Shown: piece by piece, positions 4,564-6,004 of the stretch
How the letters are laid out: each line of letters begins with the position of its first letter
Numbering within the stretch: the first letter of the stretch is position 1
Assembly: GCA_023133395.1 (NCBI GenBank)
Contig: JAGLWO010000477.1
Location: forward strand, 1 to 6,004
DNA: 6,004 bases
DNA from: Candidatus Cloacimonadota bacterium
GTDB taxonomy: Bacteria > Cloacimonadota > Cloacimonadia > Cloacimonadales > TCS61
Reading direction: 5' to 3'
Notes under the pieces: generated by a model
What the model saw: only the letters and a program-made list of their open reading frames with translations
Database searches by the model: none
What the model was told of the DNA's origin: nothing
Translations under genes and position numbers: made by a program

Positions 4564-6004
4564 ATGTTGAGTCTTATTAAATCCCGACTGACGGGAAAAA
4601 CTTTATTTTTTATCTTTATTCTTTTATCTTCTTTTCTGTATGCCACCATTATTAATGTACCAGGTGACCAGCCAACAATTCAGGAAGGTATTAATGTTTC
4701 AGTTGATGGTGATACAGTACTTGTACAACCAGATACTTACTTTGAAAATATTAATTACAATGGAAAAAACATAACTGTCGCTTCATTATTTCTTACGACT
4801 CAAGATACAACTTATATATCTCAAACGGTAATAGATGGTAATGAGAATGGACATGTTGTAACCTTTATTAATGGTGAGGATTCTACCGCAGTTCTATGTG
4901 GGTTCACTATTACAAATGGTTTAGCATCAGGAATTTTTCCGGAAAGTTGTGGTGGTGGGATTTTCTGTTATGATTATTCTAGTCCGAGTTTAGAGAATGT
5001 AACTATATCAGGTAATTCTGCTGATATCCATGGTGGTGGGATTTACTGTGATAGTTCCAGTCCCAGTCTAAAGAATGTAGCAATTACAGGTAATAGTGCT
5101 ACTCTCAATGGTGGTGGGATTTGTTGTCAAAATAATTCCAGTCCGAGTTTGGAGAATGTAACAATAACAGGTAATATTGCTTTTTCTTTTGATCCTTGTT
5201 CTGGTGGTGGGATTTGTTGTCGAATTAATTCCAGTCCGAGTTTAGTAAATGTTACAATATCGGATAATATTACTGGAGAATATGGTGGTGGGATTTACTG
5301 TGCTAGTGGTTCCAGTCCGAGTTTAGTAAATGTTACAGTAACAGGTAATAGTACTGTAGATGGTTCTGGTGGTGGGATTTACTGTGAATTGTATTCCAGT
5401 CCGATTTTAGTGAATGTAACTATAACAGGTAATTCTGCTACTTATAATGGTGGTGGGATTTACTGTTATATTAATTCTAATCCGGTCTTAATAAATACCA
5501 TTTTGTGGAATGATTCACCACAGGAGGTTTATTTTCTTAATTATGGGGATCCAAATTCAATCACAATTTCATATTCAGATATTCAAGGTGGAGAAGCTGG
5601 AATTATAACAAATAATAATGGAACTGTTTACTGGCTAGAAGGCAATATAGATGAAGACCCGTTATTTGTGGATGCTGGTAGTGGAGATTACCACCTGCAG
5701 CAATATTCACCATGTATCGATGCTGGAGATCCTGCATCACCATTAGACCCGGACGGTACAATAGCAGATATGGGAGCTTATTATTTCCACCAGACAATAG
5801 CTCCAGATCCACCCCAAAATGTAACAGTCGAGATTATCGGTACAAATATTCATCTCAGTTGGGATGCAGTAACAGGAGCGAATTCATATAAGGTATATTC
5901 TTCGGATGATCCATACACCGGATTTGTAGAAGATACCTCCGGTTCATTTGTTGGAGAAAGCTGGAGCACTTCAATAATGGAAATGAAGAAATTCTATTAT
6001 GTAA
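4564..6004 (+). CDS. secreted beta-helix protein with choice-of-anchor-Q-like and FN3-like regions, 3' end cut by the window
   Basis: Open to the window edge for 480 codons plus one base, with no stop seen. Residues 1-27 are a signal peptide (core about L14-L21, cleavage after LYA). TIINVPGDQPTIQEGI at 28 opens a pectin-lyase-like cap. Seven beta-helix turns start at G130, G157, G183, G214, G241, G269 and G296, each GGGI-x-C...S-S/N-P...N-x-x-x-T/S-x-x-x-N. From N311 (NTILWND) through YSDIQGG, GNIDEDPLFVD (360-370), SPCIDAGDP (382-390) and DMGAY (402-406) it follows the pattern of the choice-of-anchor Q region known from surface proteins of diverse bacteria. An FN3-like domain begins at about P414, with SWD at 432-434 and YKVYSSDDPY at 442-451, and runs to the edge at FYYV; by analogy with the preceding gene the end should be near. 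It is the intact-looking member of the tandem pair and the best guide to what the shorter paralogue lost. Likely acts outside the cell or on its surface; the ligand is unknown. Confidence 0.85.
   Translation, partial: MLSLIKSRLTGKTLFFIFILLSSFLYATIINVPGDQPTIQEGINVSVDGDTVLVQPDTYFENINYNGKNITVASLFLTTQDTTYISQTVIDGNENGHVVTFINGEDSTAVLCGFTITNGLASGIFPESCGGGIFCYDYSSPSLENVTISGNSADIHGGGIYCDSSSPSLKNVAITGNSATLNGGGICCQNNSSPSLENVTITGNIAFSFDPCSGGGICCRINSSPSLVNVTISDNITGEYGGGIYCASGSSPSLVNVTVTGNSTVDGSGGGIYCELYSSPILVNVTITGNSATYNGGGIYCYINSNPVLINTILWNDSPQEVYFLNYGDPNSITISYSDIQGGEAGIITNNNGTVYWLEGNIDEDPLFVDAGSGDYHLQQYSPCIDAGDPASPLDPDGTIADMGAYYFHQTIAPDPPQNVTVEIIGTNIHLSWDAVTGANSYKVYSSDDPYTGFVEDTSGSFVGESWSTSIMEMKKFYYV
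4951..5508 (+). repeat. seven tandem coding repeats of the beta-helix
   Basis: Units of about 78-93 bp begin at 4951, 5032, 5110, 5203, 5284, 5368 and 5449, each opening with the identical GGTGGTGGGATT. TCCAGTCCGAGT and a version of AATGTAACAATA recur at fixed distances. Length differences between units fall in the loop before the next GGTGGTGGG. The seventh unit is less regular and grades into the cap (AATACCATTTTGTGG). Confidence 0.9.
5905..6004 (+). repeat. 100-bp direct repeat, downstream copy
   Basis: Matches 4310-4409 at 99 of 100 positions and runs to the window edge, so its true end is not visible. Just upstream of it the two genes still align by codon (GTATATTCTTCG against GTTTATGCTTCA) but with several differences, and before that they do not align at all. 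Confidence 0.95.

Noticed and set aside
3920..5508. Regular repeats as a CRISPR array or non-coding satellite
   Set aside because: The units stay in one open frame, vary by codon-level substitutions and encode a recognisable beta-helix motif. There are no unique spacers between identical repeats.

Overview
The window carries three genes, all on the + strand, for exported, repeat-rich proteins. A structured-looking intergenic stretch lies between the first gene and the second. All three products have an N-terminal signal peptide, no cytoplasmic enzyme domain, and a C-terminus built on the same motif (YK-I/V-YS-x-DDPY...KKFY-x-V). This composition, the AT-rich DNA, and the pairing of pectin-lyase-like beta-helix proteins with DUF1349-like lectin folds suggest an uncultured anaerobe of the FCB group. 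Candidatus Cloacimonadota is my best guess, from remembered resemblance of the C-terminal FN3-like module; no search was run.

Layout. (1) 88-3069: a 993-residue secreted mosaic of two DUF1349-like concanavalin-fold domains, Ig/cadherin-like spacers and a C-terminal module, probably started at a TTG behind a strong ribosome binding site. (2) 3070-3556: intergenic. Its first part is GC-richer than its surroundings, is full of nested and mutually exclusive hairpins, and ends in a textbook Rho-independent terminator at 3354-3382. Its second part is AT-rich, with a 10-bp direct repeat and a long inverted repeat just ahead of the next gene. (3) 3557-4525: a 322-residue beta-helix protein that looks like an internally deleted chimera. 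(4) 4564-6004: a paralogue of it, 38 nt downstream and probably co-transcribed, cut by the window edge. It has seven beta-helix turns, a choice-of-anchor-Q-like end region and the FN3-like module.

The genes look like cell-surface or secreted adhesion or carbohydrate-binding proteins rather than a pathway. The tandem paralogues have about 75-90 bp coding repeats and a 100-bp 3' segment that is 99/100 identical between them, which is the kind of substrate that recombination reshapes. The most interesting items are the possible structured RNA upstream of the terminator, the evidence of recombination between the paralogues, and a cysteine fixed at the same place in every beta-helix turn. I see no rRNA, tRNA, CRISPR array, transposase or defence gene.
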